Assembly (NCBI GenBank): GCA_934162445.1
Contig: CAKPIT010000004.1
Location: 1-64,000 of the forward strand
Reading direction: 5' to 3'
Length of the DNA: 64,000 nucleotides
Origin: an uncultured Bacilli bacterium
GTDB lineage: Bacteria > Bacillota_I > Bacilli_A > RF39 > UBA660
This document shows positions 24,753 through 32,982 of this stretch, in pieces. The notes under the pieces were generated by a model. It was given only the letters and a program-made list of their open reading frames with translations, did no database searches and was not told the DNA's origin. The position numbers were made by a program, and so were the translations under genes. The first letter of the stretch is position 1; every line of letters begins with the position of its first letter.

Positions 24753-25630
24753 TCAATACTTTGATACAATCTATTTAGAGCTGTTAAAGAGGAGGTTACA
24801 TCTGTGTTATCAAAAGAATTTGATTCAGTATTTTTAGAATCATTGTTTTCTTTTGGAGTTGATGTTAATTGTTCTTCTTCTTTTAACATTTTAGCCATAA
24901 TTTTATATTCTTCAAGTGTAAATCTACCTTCTAAGTTTTGAGTTTCTTCATTTTTTGGCTTGGAGTTTTCTAAAGGTTTAACACTACTGCGATAAGCCTT
25001 TGGTAAATTTAAATCATTAATAATATTATAATTGGTAAATGTCTTTTCTTTAATGATTTTATGTTTATATTGATATTTTTTAATAAGATGGTAGGTAAAT
25101 AGAATGATTATCCAAAAAACAAAGATTAACATACTTAATTCTAAAAGACTTCTTACTTGATTACTGCTATATAATTCAACAATGTTAAAAACATTTAATT
25201 TTAGATTGTTGATGATTGATAAAGCTAAAATAAAGAGATAGATAATTAACCCATAGGCAATAGAATTAATAACTTTTAATTTTCTATCACTATTTTCTTT
25301 AAATAATGTTTTCCATAAAATGATATTAGTTGTTAATAACATTAATAAATAGATAACAATATTAGGAAAATAATAAGTTATAAACACTTCATTAATAGCA
25401 TAGTCAAGTAGACTTCTAGCACTGTTACCATATTGAACAATGATAAAGATGGCAACAGCTAAATATAGTAAGATATATGCTCTTTTACTTTCCTTTTTAT
25501 TAGAACCATTGGTAGTTATAAAAATTAAAGTTAAGAAAGCAATTATAGCTAGAATCATCAAATATAAATTTTTCGATGTAATTAAATCAATTACTGTTTG
25601 TAATTTTGTCATTAATGATATTGGACTCAT
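24746..25630 (-). CDS. Polytopic membrane protein in the sortase locus, unknown function
   Basis: The 294-residue protein has about five hydrophobic segments in its first 185 residues (from LYLMILAIIAFLTLIFI to LLELSMLIFVFWIIILFTYHLI). A cytosolic tail of about 100 residues follows that is rich in Asn, Glu, Ser and Lys and includes a helical FTLEEYKIMAKMLKEEE. I do not recognise the family. GGGGGTG lies before the ATG at 25630, and the gap to the sortase gene is only 15 bases, so it is the last gene of the adhesin operon. A role in assembly or export of the adhesin is possible but not shown. Confidence 0.68.
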   Translation of the reverse strand: MSPISLMTKLQTVIDLITSKNLYLMILAIIAFLTLIFITTNGSNKKESKRAYILLYLAVAIFIIVQYGNSARSLLDYAINEVFITYYFPNIVIYLLMLLTTNIILWKTLFKENSDRKLKVINSIAYGLIIYLFILALSIINNLKLNVFNIVELYSSNQVRSLLELSMLIFVFWIIILFTYHLIKKYQYKHKIIKEKTFTNYNIINDLNLPKAYRSSVKPLENSKPKNEETQNLEGRFTLEEYKIMAKMLKEEEQLTSTPKENNDSKNTESNSFDNTDVTSSLTALNRLYQSIED

Positions 25631-25645
25631 CAATAACACCCCCTT

Positions 25646-26284
25646 TTATTTAACAGTATCTAATTCTCCAATATAGATTGTTTGTGTGGAATTATCGTCT
25701 TTAGTACAAGTTACTAAGGTAATAGTTGTTTTATCATAGTTTCTTTTAATGGCAATAGTTCCAGTATTCTTTTCTTTATAAATATTTGTTATTTTGTATT
25801 GATATCTTTTTCCGCCATAAGTAACGATTAACAGGTCATTTACTTCTAGTTTGTAAAGATCTTTGAAAAAGGCTTTAGGACCAGTTCCAGAGTGACCAGC
25901 AATTATTAGGTTACCATTACTTATATTAGGATAAGAACTTTTTTTATTAACTTCAATATTAGCTTCAACGTTATTAAGGCTGGAGTTAATATCATAAAAA
26001 CCCCTTTTAAAATTTATTCTTGGTATTTCTAAGTATCCGATGTATTGTTCAATATCTTTATACTTATTATTTATCTCATCAGTTTTTTGGGCTTCTTTAG
26101 TTGTAATATCATAAACTTCAGTTTCATCTTTAGAAATCTTTTCATTCATGGCATCAAAAGCCTGCATTCTTTTCTCACTGATGAAATTATAGAAAAGAAA
26201 GAACCCTCCAAATGTTATGATGATTGCTCCTATTAGAGCAACAGTATTAGGAGAGATTCTTCTTTTAGATGTTCTTTTTGTCAC
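25646..26284 (-). CDS. Sortase-family transpeptidase, catalytic Arg not visible
   Basis: Sortases cut the sorting signal of surface proteins and link them to the wall. The 212-residue protein has an N-terminal membrane anchor (about residues 15-35), a short helical stalk, then the sortase barrel: IGYLEIPRINF near 82, the catalytic His131 in IIAGHSGTG and Cys193 in TLVTCTKDD. The conserved Arg that normally follows the Cys by about 8-10 residues is not there (STQTIYIGEL instead). The first codon is GTG at 26284, 20 bases inside the adhesin gene; the weak ribosome site suggests translational coupling. The adhesin encoded directly upstream is the evident substrate. Confidence 0.85.
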   Translation of the reverse strand: MTKRTSKRRISPNTVALIGAIIITFGGFFLFYNFISEKRMQAFDAMNEKISKDETEVYDITTKEAQKTDEINNKYKDIEQYIGYLEIPRINFKRGFYDINSSLNNVEANIEVNKKSSYPNISNGNLIIAGHSGTGPKAFFKDLYKLEVNDLLIVTYGGKRYQYKITNIYKEKNTGTIAIKRNYDKTTITLVTCTKDDNSTQTIYIGELDTVK

Positions 26285-28082
26285 TATGGTATACGAATCC
26301 TACTCCGGATAATAGAAGTATGACACCAAAGATTGTACTTATTAGGGATTTATTGCTACCAGTATATGGAACATCTACTTCTTCGTAGTTACCGAAGATA
26401 ACAGCAGCACTTGGAGTTTTATCACTGATAACAAATTTAACGATTTCATCACTTTTCTTATAACCAGCTGGGGCTTTTGTTTCTTCAACAGTATATTCAC
26501 CATCAGCAAGGTCATAAATAACATGAGCTTCAGTAGTAGTTACAAATTCTTCAACAATGTTACCATTCATATCTCTTACTACTAAGGTTGCTCCTGCTAG
26601 TGGTTTATTGGTATTACCATCTACTTTTAAGATGTGAGCTAATTTTTTAATAGCTTTATTTTCGATAGTAATACTAGCACTACGATTATTATCATCAATA
26701 GTAAATTTATATACCTTGTCAGTTTTAGCATATCCTTTTGGAGCTTCAACTTCTTCAACAGTATATTCACCATCAGCAATATCTTTAAGAGTATAAGCTT
26801 CTTCAGTTGTTGTGAATCTGGCAATTTCTTTACCCTTTTTATCTTTAACAACTAAGGTTGCTCCTGCTAGTGGTTTTTTAGTAGTAGCATCTATTTTTAA
26901 AATAGTGGCACTTTTTTCAAGAGCAGTATTTTTGAAGTTAATAGTGATATTACGATTAGTATCGGTAATTGTAAATTTAACTTCTTTATCATTTAGAATA
27001 TAACCGGCTGGTGCTTTTGTTTCTTTTAAAGTATAAGTACCATTTGGTAAGTTTTTAATAACATGAGCATTGGTTGTAGAAGTCCAAGTAGTAATTACTT
27101 GTCCTTTTTCATCTTTTAATTCAAAGGTTGCACCTTGTAATGGAGCATTGGTTTTAGAATCTATTTTTACGATTGTTACTTTACTAGTACTTAGGTTTAA
27201 GGTTGTTTTATCAGTTACAGTTGATGTATCTTCATATAAAACAGAACCAATAACACTTTGTGCTGATGGATCAGCTGATTTATACATGTAAGCTTTATTA
27301 ATAGCTCCTTTGGTAGTAGCGGTTACAGTAATATTTAAATTACCTTCTGCTACTTTATCACTAGGTATTCTTATTTTGAAACTTTCAGTTGGTGCAATAG
27401 AATTTGTAGTAGCTCCGGTTGTTGTATTAATAATGGTTGTTCCTTCTGGAGCATTTTCTAATGATACTGTGTAATTACCATTTGTATATAAAGTTTTAGC
27501 ACTAATATCATTTGATTCATAATAGGCTTTATCACTTGTTAAATGTAGTGTAGCATCATTATTTACTAGTTTAATAGCTGGTGTAGCATATGAGGTAACT
27601 TTACTAGCAGCATTTTTTAAAGCAACAATTTGTGCTTTTAAAGCTGGAGCATCAGTACTGTTTTTAAAGCCAGCACTTAAGTTGTTACCATTCATGTGTT
27701 CATCCATATACCACCAAATAGCGGTTTGAGTAATATAGTAATCTTGATCAGAGTTACCAGTAATACTTTTTCTTGGATAACCATTTGATAAGATGTAAGC
27801 AATTCCTGCTGGTGCTTCACTTTCCATAGTCATTGGAACACCGTATGGAACTTTTTTGTGAAAATCACGGCAATATACATATCCACCACTTGTGTTAGTT
27901 AATTTGGAAAAGTACATGCCATTGATGTATGCTGGTAAAACTTTTTCACTACCAGCGGTGAATGACTTTGGAGCATTACTTACAGCTTTAGTTGTAAGAG
28001 TATTTACTCCAAATAAGCCAAGTGCCACAACTAAGATAGTTAAGACAACGGCTTTAATTTTATGGTCTTTTAATTTCTTCAT
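26265..28082 (-). CDS. Thioester-domain adhesin with three SpaA repeats and a sortase signal
   Basis: The 605-residue protein starts with a signal peptide (KIKAVVLTILVVALGLFG). A domain with YCRDFHKKV near 70 and YYITQTAIWWYMDE near 123 follows: the Cys and Gln that form an internal thioester in TED adhesins, which can bond covalently to host amines. After a beta-rich region come three SpaA/Cna-B repeats (about residues 295-565). Each has a Lys in IVKID or ILKID and a Glu in ETKAPAGY or EVEAPKGY, the pair that forms isopeptide bonds. It ends with VPYTG, a hydrophobic segment and HSDKK, an LPXTG-type sorting signal. The ATG at 28082 has GGGGAG upstream. It is first in an operon with the sortase. 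Confidence 0.9.
   Translation of the reverse strand: MKKLKDHKIKAVVLTILVVALGLFGVNTLTTKAVSNAPKSFTAGSEKVLPAYINGMYFSKLTNTSGGYVYCRDFHKKVPYGVPMTMESEAPAGIAYILSNGYPRKSITGNSDQDYYITQTAIWWYMDEHMNGNNLSAGFKNSTDAPALKAQIVALKNAASKVTSYATPAIKLVNNDATLHLTSDKAYYESNDISAKTLYTNGNYTVSLENAPEGTTIINTTTGATTNSIAPTESFKIRIPSDKVAEGNLNITVTATTKGAINKAYMYKSADPSAQSVIGSVLYEDTSTVTDKTTLNLSTSKVTIVKIDSKTNAPLQGATFELKDEKGQVITTWTSTTNAHVIKNLPNGTYTLKETKAPAGYILNDKEVKFTITDTNRNITINFKNTALEKSATILKIDATTKKPLAGATLVVKDKKGKEIARFTTTEEAYTLKDIADGEYTVEEVEAPKGYAKTDKVYKFTIDDNNRSASITIENKAIKKLAHILKVDGNTNKPLAGATLVVRDMNGNIVEEFVTTTEAHVIYDLADGEYTVEETKAPAGYKKSDEIVKFVISDKTPSAAVIFGNYEEVDVPYTGSNKSLISTIFGVILLLSGVGFVYHSDKKNI
26385..27185. repeat. Three tandem SpaA-repeat coding units
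   Basis: Three units of roughly 270 bases encode the SpaA repeats. Some stretches are nearly identical at the DNA level; for example GTATATTCACCATCAGCAA recurs at 26491 and 26761, exactly 270 bases apart, and GGTTGCTCCTGCTAGTGGTT recurs near 26590 and 26862. Units two and three are closest, so one copy probably arose recently and recombination could change the number. Confidence 0.8.
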
Positions 28083-28114
28083 ATAAACTCCCCCCAATTT
28101 GATTTAGTGCCCAT

Positions 28115-28143
28115 ATTATAACACACATTTAAAGAAAATGCAA
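28115..28143 (-). promoter_or_regulatory. SigA promoter of the adhesin operon
   Basis: Reverse strand: TTGCAT (28138-28143), 17-base spacer, TATAAT (28115-28120), with TG one base further upstream giving an extended -10. It lies about 33 bases before the adhesin ATG. Confidence 0.75.
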
Positions 28144-28150
28144 GTTCAAA

Positions 28151-28181
28151 CTAAAAAAGGACTTATTTTAGTAGTCCTTTT
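28151..28181 (-). terminator. Terminator of the lipoprotein-YtxGH unit
   Basis: AAAGGACT pairs with AGTCCTTT across a loop of about 9 bases, followed on the reverse strand by a T-run. It lies 7 bases after the ytxH-like stop. Confidence 0.78.
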
Positions 28182-28187
28182 GATGAT

Positions 28188-28604
28188 TTATTTCTTTTTT
28201 GGTTCAGCAGTTTCAAGTTTTTCTAAGACATCAGTTACAACATCAATAGCTTTTAAACGTAATTCATCAGCAGCTTGTTCTAAAACTGGAGTTCCTTTAG
28301 TAACTGCTAAATCAACTAATTCTTGACATTTCTTTTTAATGTCTTCCCCTTTTTTCTTAGCAATTTTTAAAGCTTTTTCTTTATCTAAATCAGTTAATTC
28401 ATCTTTGATTTCTTCAACCTTTTTTTCAAAAGTATTTTTAACATCTTCTTTATCAATATCTTTTATTTTAGCAATAACATCATCAAGCTTTACTTTTAAA
28501 TCTTTTCTTGTATCGCTTCCTTTTTTAGGAGCAAATAAAAGTCCTAAACCAGCTCCAAGGGCTGCTCCTGCTATAAACTTACCTACACCATTTTTCTTAC
28601 TCAT
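28188..28604 (-). CDS. YtxH-domain protein
   Basis: The 138-residue protein starts with the YtxH signature: a short hydrophobic glycine-rich segment, FIAGAALGAGLGLLFAPKKG, followed by S.TRKDLK. The rest is a long charged helix likely to form a coiled coil. YtxH proteins are membrane-associated stress or envelope proteins of unknown mechanism. The ATG at 28604 overlaps the end of the preceding DUF948-like gene, so the pair is coupled, as ytxG and ytxH are in B. subtilis. It is last of a four-gene unit. Confidence 0.8.
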   Translation of the reverse strand: MSKKNGVGKFIAGAALGAGLGLLFAPKKGSDTRKDLKVKLDDVIAKIKDIDKEDVKNTFEKKVEEIKDELTDLDKEKALKIAKKKGEDIKKKCQELVDLAVTKGTPVLEQAADELRLKAIDVVTDVLEKLETAEPKKK

Positions 28605-28869
28605 CAATATCTTCCTCCTTTTTTCTTTTAAATATTTTTTTGGCTACACTTAGTATACTACTAATAGCAGTATCAGTAATAAGGGTTAATTTATTATTAA
28701 CGGTATCAAGAAAATTAAAGGCTGTATCTAGACTATCTAATTTTCTTTTAGTACTATCTAAAATACTATCTACTTTCGCTAAGGTATCTAGTAGTTTAAT
28801 ACCAATAATAATTGCTACTATTACTAATACTATTAATAGACTATCCAAAATGATACTCAACAATTCCAT
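28597..28869 (-). CDS. DUF948/YtxG-like small membrane protein
   Basis: The 90-residue product has one N-terminal membrane helix (IILDSLLIVLVIVAIIIGIKLL), followed by an amphipathic helix and a basic end (KKIFKRKKEE). This is the shape of DUF948 proteins such as YtxG, and the position immediately before a YtxH gene supports it. The function is unknown; the helix may contact the YtxH coiled coil. SD AGGAG precedes the ATG. Confidence 0.65.
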   Translation of the reverse strand: MELLSIILDSLLIVLVIVAIIIGIKLLDTLAKVDSILDSTKRKLDSLDTAFNFLDTVNNKLTLITDTAISSILSVAKKIFKRKKEEDIDE

Positions 28870-28871
28870 TT

Positions 28872-29822
28872 TTATTCTCCTTTCTTTTCATCATACATTG
28901 AATCTATTAAATCAAAAAGGTTGTCTTCTAAGGCAGTGTTATCTACATTTTGATAGTCTTCATCTTTTTTCATATCACTACGACGGCCAGTTGCTTTCTC
29001 ATGAGAAATATCTTTATAATCAACATTATACTCAAGACCTAAATCTTGAAAATATTCTTCAGCATCACCCATAGTTACTTTTTCAACAGATGGAGTGTTG
29101 TTAGCACTGATATCTAAAAGGCTATCTTCTTCAGTGATAGATGTGGTTTCTTCAACTACTTCTTCTTTGGAATCTTTTTCTTTTTTATTAGAGGTTAATT
29201 CTTCATCAAAAATATCATCACTATTTCCATAAGCTTTTTTACGGACACTATCAACATCTAAATCATGTGGTTTATAACTACTTGTGATTCTTATTTCTTT
29301 TTTAGCTACTACATCTTCTTTGCTATAGTTCTGATCTAAAACACCATAGATTGGCGAAATAATAGGAGAAGGTTTGAATTCTTTCTTTTCTTTAGGTTTT
29401 TCATAAAGGCCACTATGTTCTTTGGCTTTGAAGGGATTATCTTCAATATTGTAAGCACCTTTGTATAAATCTTTCTCCTTCTTTTTCTTATCAGGATATA
29501 AAGGCTCTTTTTTTATTTCTTCTTTGAATTCTTCTCTTGTTGGTTCCTTTTTCTTGGGTTTTTCTTTGTGTTTATCTTCTAAATCAATAAAATCATCTTC
29601 TAAAATAGCCTTAAATTTAAAATCCTTATTAGGAGATTCCTCTTTTTCCTTTGGAGTTTCTTCAACAATTACATCTTCTTTTTTGACTTCTTTTTTAGGT
29701 TTAGAGTTTTCTAAAACGATTTTTTTAGCAATGGGCTTTTCTTTCTTTTTTTCTTTTTTCTCTTCTACTTCAACATATTCTTCTTCGAAAAGAGCATTTT
29801 TTAATTTGTCTAATAATTTCAT
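28872..29822 (-). CDS. Acidic/basic low-complexity protein with conserved SPIYG motif
   Basis: The 316-residue protein is highly charged and mostly disordered, with Lys-Glu-rich stretches (residues 15-125). One ordered-looking island, FKPSPIISPIYGVLDQNY near residue 150, is repeated in my memory of other Bacilli hypothetical proteins as a short conserved motif. A short C-terminal helix, ALEDNLFDLIDSMYDEKKG, is a second candidate binding motif. An N-terminal amphipathic helix (MKLLDKLKNALFEEE) may touch the membrane. I do not know the function; it could be a scaffold linking the lipoprotein and YtxGH-like partners encoded around it. The ATG at 29822 has AGGTG upstream. Confidence 0.6.
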   Translation of the reverse strand: MKLLDKLKNALFEEEYVEVEEKKEKKKEKPIAKKIVLENSKPKKEVKKEDVIVEETPKEKEESPNKDFKFKAILEDDFIDLEDKHKEKPKKKEPTREEFKEEIKKEPLYPDKKKKEKDLYKGAYNIEDNPFKAKEHSGLYEKPKEKKEFKPSPIISPIYGVLDQNYSKEDVVAKKEIRITSSYKPHDLDVDSVRKKAYGNSDDIFDEELTSNKKEKDSKEEVVEETTSITEEDSLLDISANNTPSVEKVTMGDAEEYFQDLGLEYNVDYKDISHEKATGRRSDMKKDEDYQNVDNTALEDNLFDLIDSMYDEKKGE

Positions 29823-29836
29823 AAACAACACCTTTC

Positions 29837-30514
29837 CTAATCTTTATCTATTTCAATTTTATCTTCATCTTTCTTTTTGTTACTATAACCTTCATAAACA
29901 CCATATTTTTCTTCATAATTTAGATATGTATCTTTGGTTGCCTTACTTCCTTTTGGTTTCATAACGTTATAAGTATCTTCCTTATAATTTAATGTTTTAT
30001 TACCAATCGTAGTTGCTAGAATATTGTGGTTAAATTTTAATGATGATAAAACATTACTCATATTTATAATAGCACTTTTTAAATCATTTTCTTTAATAAA
30101 TGCTTCAATTTTACCATAATTGTACATATATTCCACAAAATAATAATCACTATTTTCAGCTTTAGTTATTTCAACATATCCTTCTTTATCATGATAGTTT
30201 AATTGTTTAGAATAATAACTACTAGAATTAGTCGTGTAATTTAGTTTTGTCTTATTATAGTAACTAACAACATCAATATAAAAATAATAATTATTTTGGT
30301 TTTCATCTTTTAAAAGGGCATTATATTCATCTTTACTAATTAGTTTTAATCCTTTAGGAATATAATATTTATAACCTTGGAAAACATTATTAGAAAGATT
30401 CATGTCTTTAGTTAAGAAGGTACTGATAACATTATCAAGATTTTGATTAGTTATGTTAGTACAACCACTTAGAGTAAGAAGGCATATCATGATAATTAAT
30501 AATTTCTTCTTCAT
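29837..30514 (-). CDS. Lipoprotein of unknown function
   Basis: The 225-residue protein starts with a basic end, a hydrophobic stretch and the lipobox LTLSGC, so Cys would be lipid-modified and the rest exposed outside the membrane. The mature part has Tyr- and Asn-rich beta-like strands and a charged Lys-Asp-Glu C-terminus. I do not recognise the family. The ATG at 30514 is chosen over a GTG and an ATG at 30526/30523 that are too near the AGGTGA site. It is first of the four-gene unit down to 28188. Confidence 0.72.
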   Translation of the reverse strand: MKKKLLIIMICLLTLSGCTNITNQNLDNVISTFLTKDMNLSNNVFQGYKYYIPKGLKLISKDEYNALLKDENQNNYYFYIDVVSYYNKTKLNYTTNSSSYYSKQLNYHDKEGYVEITKAENSDYYFVEYMYNYGKIEAFIKENDLKSAIINMSNVLSSLKFNHNILATTIGNKTLNYKEDTYNVMKPKGSKATKDTYLNYEEKYGVYEGYSNKKKDEDKIEIDKD

Positions 30515-30537
30515 AAGGGACATCACCTACTTTATTT

Positions 30538-30567
30538 ATTATAACAAACTTTTACTTTATTTGTCAC
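30538..30567 (-). promoter_or_regulatory. SigA promoter of the lipoprotein-YtxGH unit
   Basis: Reverse strand: GTGACA (30562-30567), 18-base spacer, TATAAT (30538-30543). The -35 lies inside the last codons of trmB, so the unit probably has its own promoter besides any read-through. Confidence 0.55.
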
Positions 30568-31189
30568 TATTTTGTGCAAAAAGATGATAGACATTTTTCC
30601 CCATTCTTTGAAAACGCTCTTCATATTCACTCATGATAATGTTTTCGTGGGTTTTATGATAGTTAAAACTGATATCGCTTAAATGATAATTAAAAGAACT
30701 TAAGGTTTCTAGGGAGTAGATAAATAAATCTTCATTATCGGTTTTCATTTCAATACGATTAACATCTTTAAATATTTTTTGGTATTTAGCTAAAAAGATA
30801 GGACTAGTCAAACGACGATGATACCATCTTTTCTTAGGCCATGGATCAGAAAAATTTAAATAGATCAAATCTATTTCGTTGTTAAATACAGTATCAATAT
30901 CTAAAGCATTCATTCTAATTATTCTTAGGTTAGGAATATCTTCAGGAATCTTTTTAATAGCCATAGCAATAACACTATCAAATTTTTCAATTCCTATATA
31001 GTTTATATTTTTATTTTTTAAGGCATTTTCTTTTAGAAATTTACCTTTTCCCATGCCTATTTCTAGATAAATTGGATTATCATTACCAAATACTTGATGC
31101 CATTTACCACAATAGGTTTTAGGATCAGTTATTAAAAAAGGACAATTAGCCATTATTTCTTCTTTGTTTTTGACATTTCTAAGTCGCAT
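30557..31189 (-). CDS. trmB: tRNA (guanine-N7)-methyltransferase TrmB
   Basis: TrmB methylates G46 of tRNAs using SAM. The 210-residue protein has the SAM-binding loop LEIGMGKGKFL near 42 and the family hallmark NFSDPWPKKRWYHRRLT near 115. The length is normal. SD AAAGGAG precedes the ATG at 31189. It is unrelated in function to the lipoprotein unit that follows. Confidence 0.96.
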   Translation of the reverse strand: MRLRNVKNKEEIMANCPFLITDPKTYCGKWHQVFGNDNPIYLEIGMGKGKFLKENALKNKNINYIGIEKFDSVIAMAIKKIPEDIPNLRIIRMNALDIDTVFNNEIDLIYLNFSDPWPKKRWYHRRLTSPIFLAKYQKIFKDVNRIEMKTDNEDLFIYSLETLSSFNYHLSDISFNYHKTHENIIMSEYEERFQRMGKNVYHLFAQNSDK

Positions 31190-31268
31190 TTAAATTTCTC
31201 CTTTCATTTATATTTTAGCATATTTTTAACTACGAAAGAATAATAATAAATAGAAAGTGAGGAATTTT

Positions 31269-31550
31269 ATGAATAATCCAAATATGATGCCAATGTGGCC
31301 TAATCCGAATGGAAATATGAATTATCAAATGTTCCCTAATGGAAATAGTAATTCATATAATAATAGTAACTATTTATGGGAAAGACTTAACAATTTAGAA
31401 AATCAAATTAACAGGTTGGAAAGACAAGTGAGAAGAATGGATGCGAGAATTAATAAACTTGAGGGAATGTTAACATCAAGTGCTATGCCAAAATCTTTTG
31501 ATAGTCAAACAACTGGTTATGGGAACAGTAATGATAAATATATGATTTAA
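31269..31550 (+). CDS. Small Asn/Met/Pro-rich protein with C-terminal coiled coil
   Basis: The 93-residue product has a low-complexity N-terminal third rich in Asn, Pro and Met (residues 1-35). A clean heptad helix follows, LWERLNNLENQINRLERQVRR to INKLEG, then a polar tail. I recognise no named family; similar small proteins in spore formers include coat components, and an imperfect SigE-like -35 (GCATATT at 31218) is present without a good -10, so a sporulation role is only a possibility. The ATG at 31269 has GAGG seven bases upstream; an in-frame GTG at 31257 is the alternative. Confidence 0.62.
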   Translation: MNNPNMMPMWPNPNGNMNYQMFPNGNSNSYNNSNYLWERLNNLENQINRLERQVRRMDARINKLEGMLTSSAMPKSFDSQTTGYGNSNDKYMI

Positions 31551-31563
31551 TATTTAATCTTAT

Positions 31564-31593
31564 AGTATATGAAATTTCATATACTTTTTTTAT
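31564..31593 (+). terminator. Terminator of the coiled-coil protein gene
   Basis: A perfect palindrome (31564-31585, 11-bp arms) is followed by a run of seven T. Confidence 0.85.
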
Positions 31594-31626
31594 TAATTTT
31601 TTTCTTCTTTTTTGGTAATACTAAAA

Positions 31627-31655
31627 TTGACAAGTAAAAACTTATAATTTATACT
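31627..31655 (+). promoter_or_regulatory. SigA promoter of the first FemX pair
   Basis: TTGACA (31627-31632), 17-base spacer, TATACT (31650-31655), 25 bases before the start codon: a near-consensus vegetative promoter. Confidence 0.82.
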
Positions 31656-31680
31656 TTTAGTAGTTAAGGATGTGAATTAA

Positions 31681-32982
31681 GTGGAGTTAGTAGAATTAGA
31701 AAAGAAACAGTATGAAGGCTTTGTTAAAGATAATAAATACAAAAGTCATTTTTTACAGTCATATGCATGGGGAGAACTTTGTAAAGAAAAAAGAGGATTG
31801 ACACCATACTATTTAGGACTTATGGATAAAAAAAAGATTGTGGCGGCAACTTTGTTATTACAAAAGAAATTACCACTCGGATTATGTTATTTATATGCTC
31901 CAAGAGGATATGTACTTGATTTTAATGATTTTAAAATCTTAGATAAATTTACAGAGGAAATTGTAAAATTTGCCAAAAAGAAAAAAGCAATTTACGTTAA
32001 GATTGATCCGGATATTATTTGGAAAAAAGAAAGTTATGATGGTAGTGTTACTTTAATGGAGGCAAAGGATAAAAAAATCTTTAATGAATTAAAAAGACTT
32101 AATTATAAACATTTAGGATTTACCAAAAACTTTGAAACAATGCAACCAAGATATACTTTTAGAATTGATCTTAATCAAAGTATGGAGGAAATTGAAAGCC
32201 ATTTTTCTAAAACAACAAAGCAAAGAATTCAAAAATCTTTAAATCTTGAAACAGAAGTTGTAATTGGAACAGAAAAGGATTTACCTACTTTTTATCATTT
32301 GATGGTGTTAACAGAATCTAGAAAAAATTTTGTATCATATAAAATGGATTATTATGCGACTCTTTATAGATTGTTTAATGAAAGTGATAAGGCTACATTA
32401 TTTTTAGGAAAAATTAATTTAGAGAGGGCACTTAAAATTTTGAAAGATGAACTTTCAAAAGTTAATAATAAAATAAAGGAAATGCCTAGTGACAATTTAT
32501 CAAAGAGTGCTAAAAATAAATTAAAAGAATTGACAAGACAAAAAGAAAAATGTGAAAAAGAAATTCTAAAATATAAAGAATATAAAAAAGAATATGGAAA
32601 TATTTTAACTTTATCAGCACATATGATTTTGGAATATGGAGATAAGGCATGGGTGTTATATGCTGGTAATCATAATATTTTGACAGAAACTTATGTTAAT
32701 TATCATACATATTATGAGCACTTAAAATTTTGTAAAGAACGCGGATTAAAGATTTATGATCAATTTGGAACAATTGGTGATTTATCAAAAGATAATCCAA
32801 GATTGGGACTTCATGAATTTAAAAGGAAGTTTGGGGGAGATTATATTGAGTTTATGGGAGAATTTGATTATGTAATCAGTCCTGTTTACTATTTTATGTT
32901 TACTAAATTAGTACCAATATATCGTAATATGATTAAAAAAAGAAAGAAGAAGGAATTACAAAATGAAATTGAAGGAAATTAG
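31681..32982 (+). CDS. FemX-type lipid II aminoacyltransferase, paralog 1
   Basis: FemABX enzymes add amino acids from charged tRNA to the stem peptide of lipid II, building the interpeptide bridge. The 433-residue protein has the two GNAT-like domains of the family. YAPRGYVLDF and KIDPDIIW lie in the first; SHFSKTTKQRIQKSLN opens the second. A helical coiled-coil arm follows at about residues 245-305 (like that of FemA, which resembles a seryl-tRNA synthetase arm), then the YDQFGTIGDL...EFKRKFGGDYIEFMGEFD end. It starts with GTG at 31681. The acceptor and amino acid are not known. It overlaps paralog 2 by 20 bases. Confidence 0.9.
   Translation: MELVELEKKQYEGFVKDNKYKSHFLQSYAWGELCKEKRGLTPYYLGLMDKKKIVAATLLLQKKLPLGLCYLYAPRGYVLDFNDFKILDKFTEEIVKFAKKKKAIYVKIDPDIIWKKESYDGSVTLMEAKDKKIFNELKRLNYKHLGFTKNFETMQPRYTFRIDLNQSMEEIESHFSKTTKQRIQKSLNLETEVVIGTEKDLPTFYHLMVLTESRKNFVSYKMDYYATLYRLFNESDKATLFLGKINLERALKILKDELSKVNNKIKEMPSDNLSKSAKNKLKELTRQKEKCEKEILKYKEYKKEYGNILTLSAHMILEYGDKAWVLYAGNHNILTETYVNYHTYYEHLKFCKERGLKIYDQFGTIGDLSKDNPRLGLHEFKRKFGGDYIEFMGEFDYVISPVYYFMFTKLVPIYRNMIKKRKKKELQNEIEGN

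Noticed and set aside
28640..29964. Long open frames on the + strand (28640-29074 and 29461-29964), rich in Ser, Phe and Leu
   Set aside because: They mirror Lys/Glu-rich coding on the other strand, which gives Phe/Ser/Leu-rich antisense frames in low-G+C DNA. No start signals.
31218..31246. SigE promoter for the small coiled-coil protein gene
   Set aside because: The -35 GCATATT is perfect but the -10 matches only about four of eight positions, so I did not list it as a promoter.
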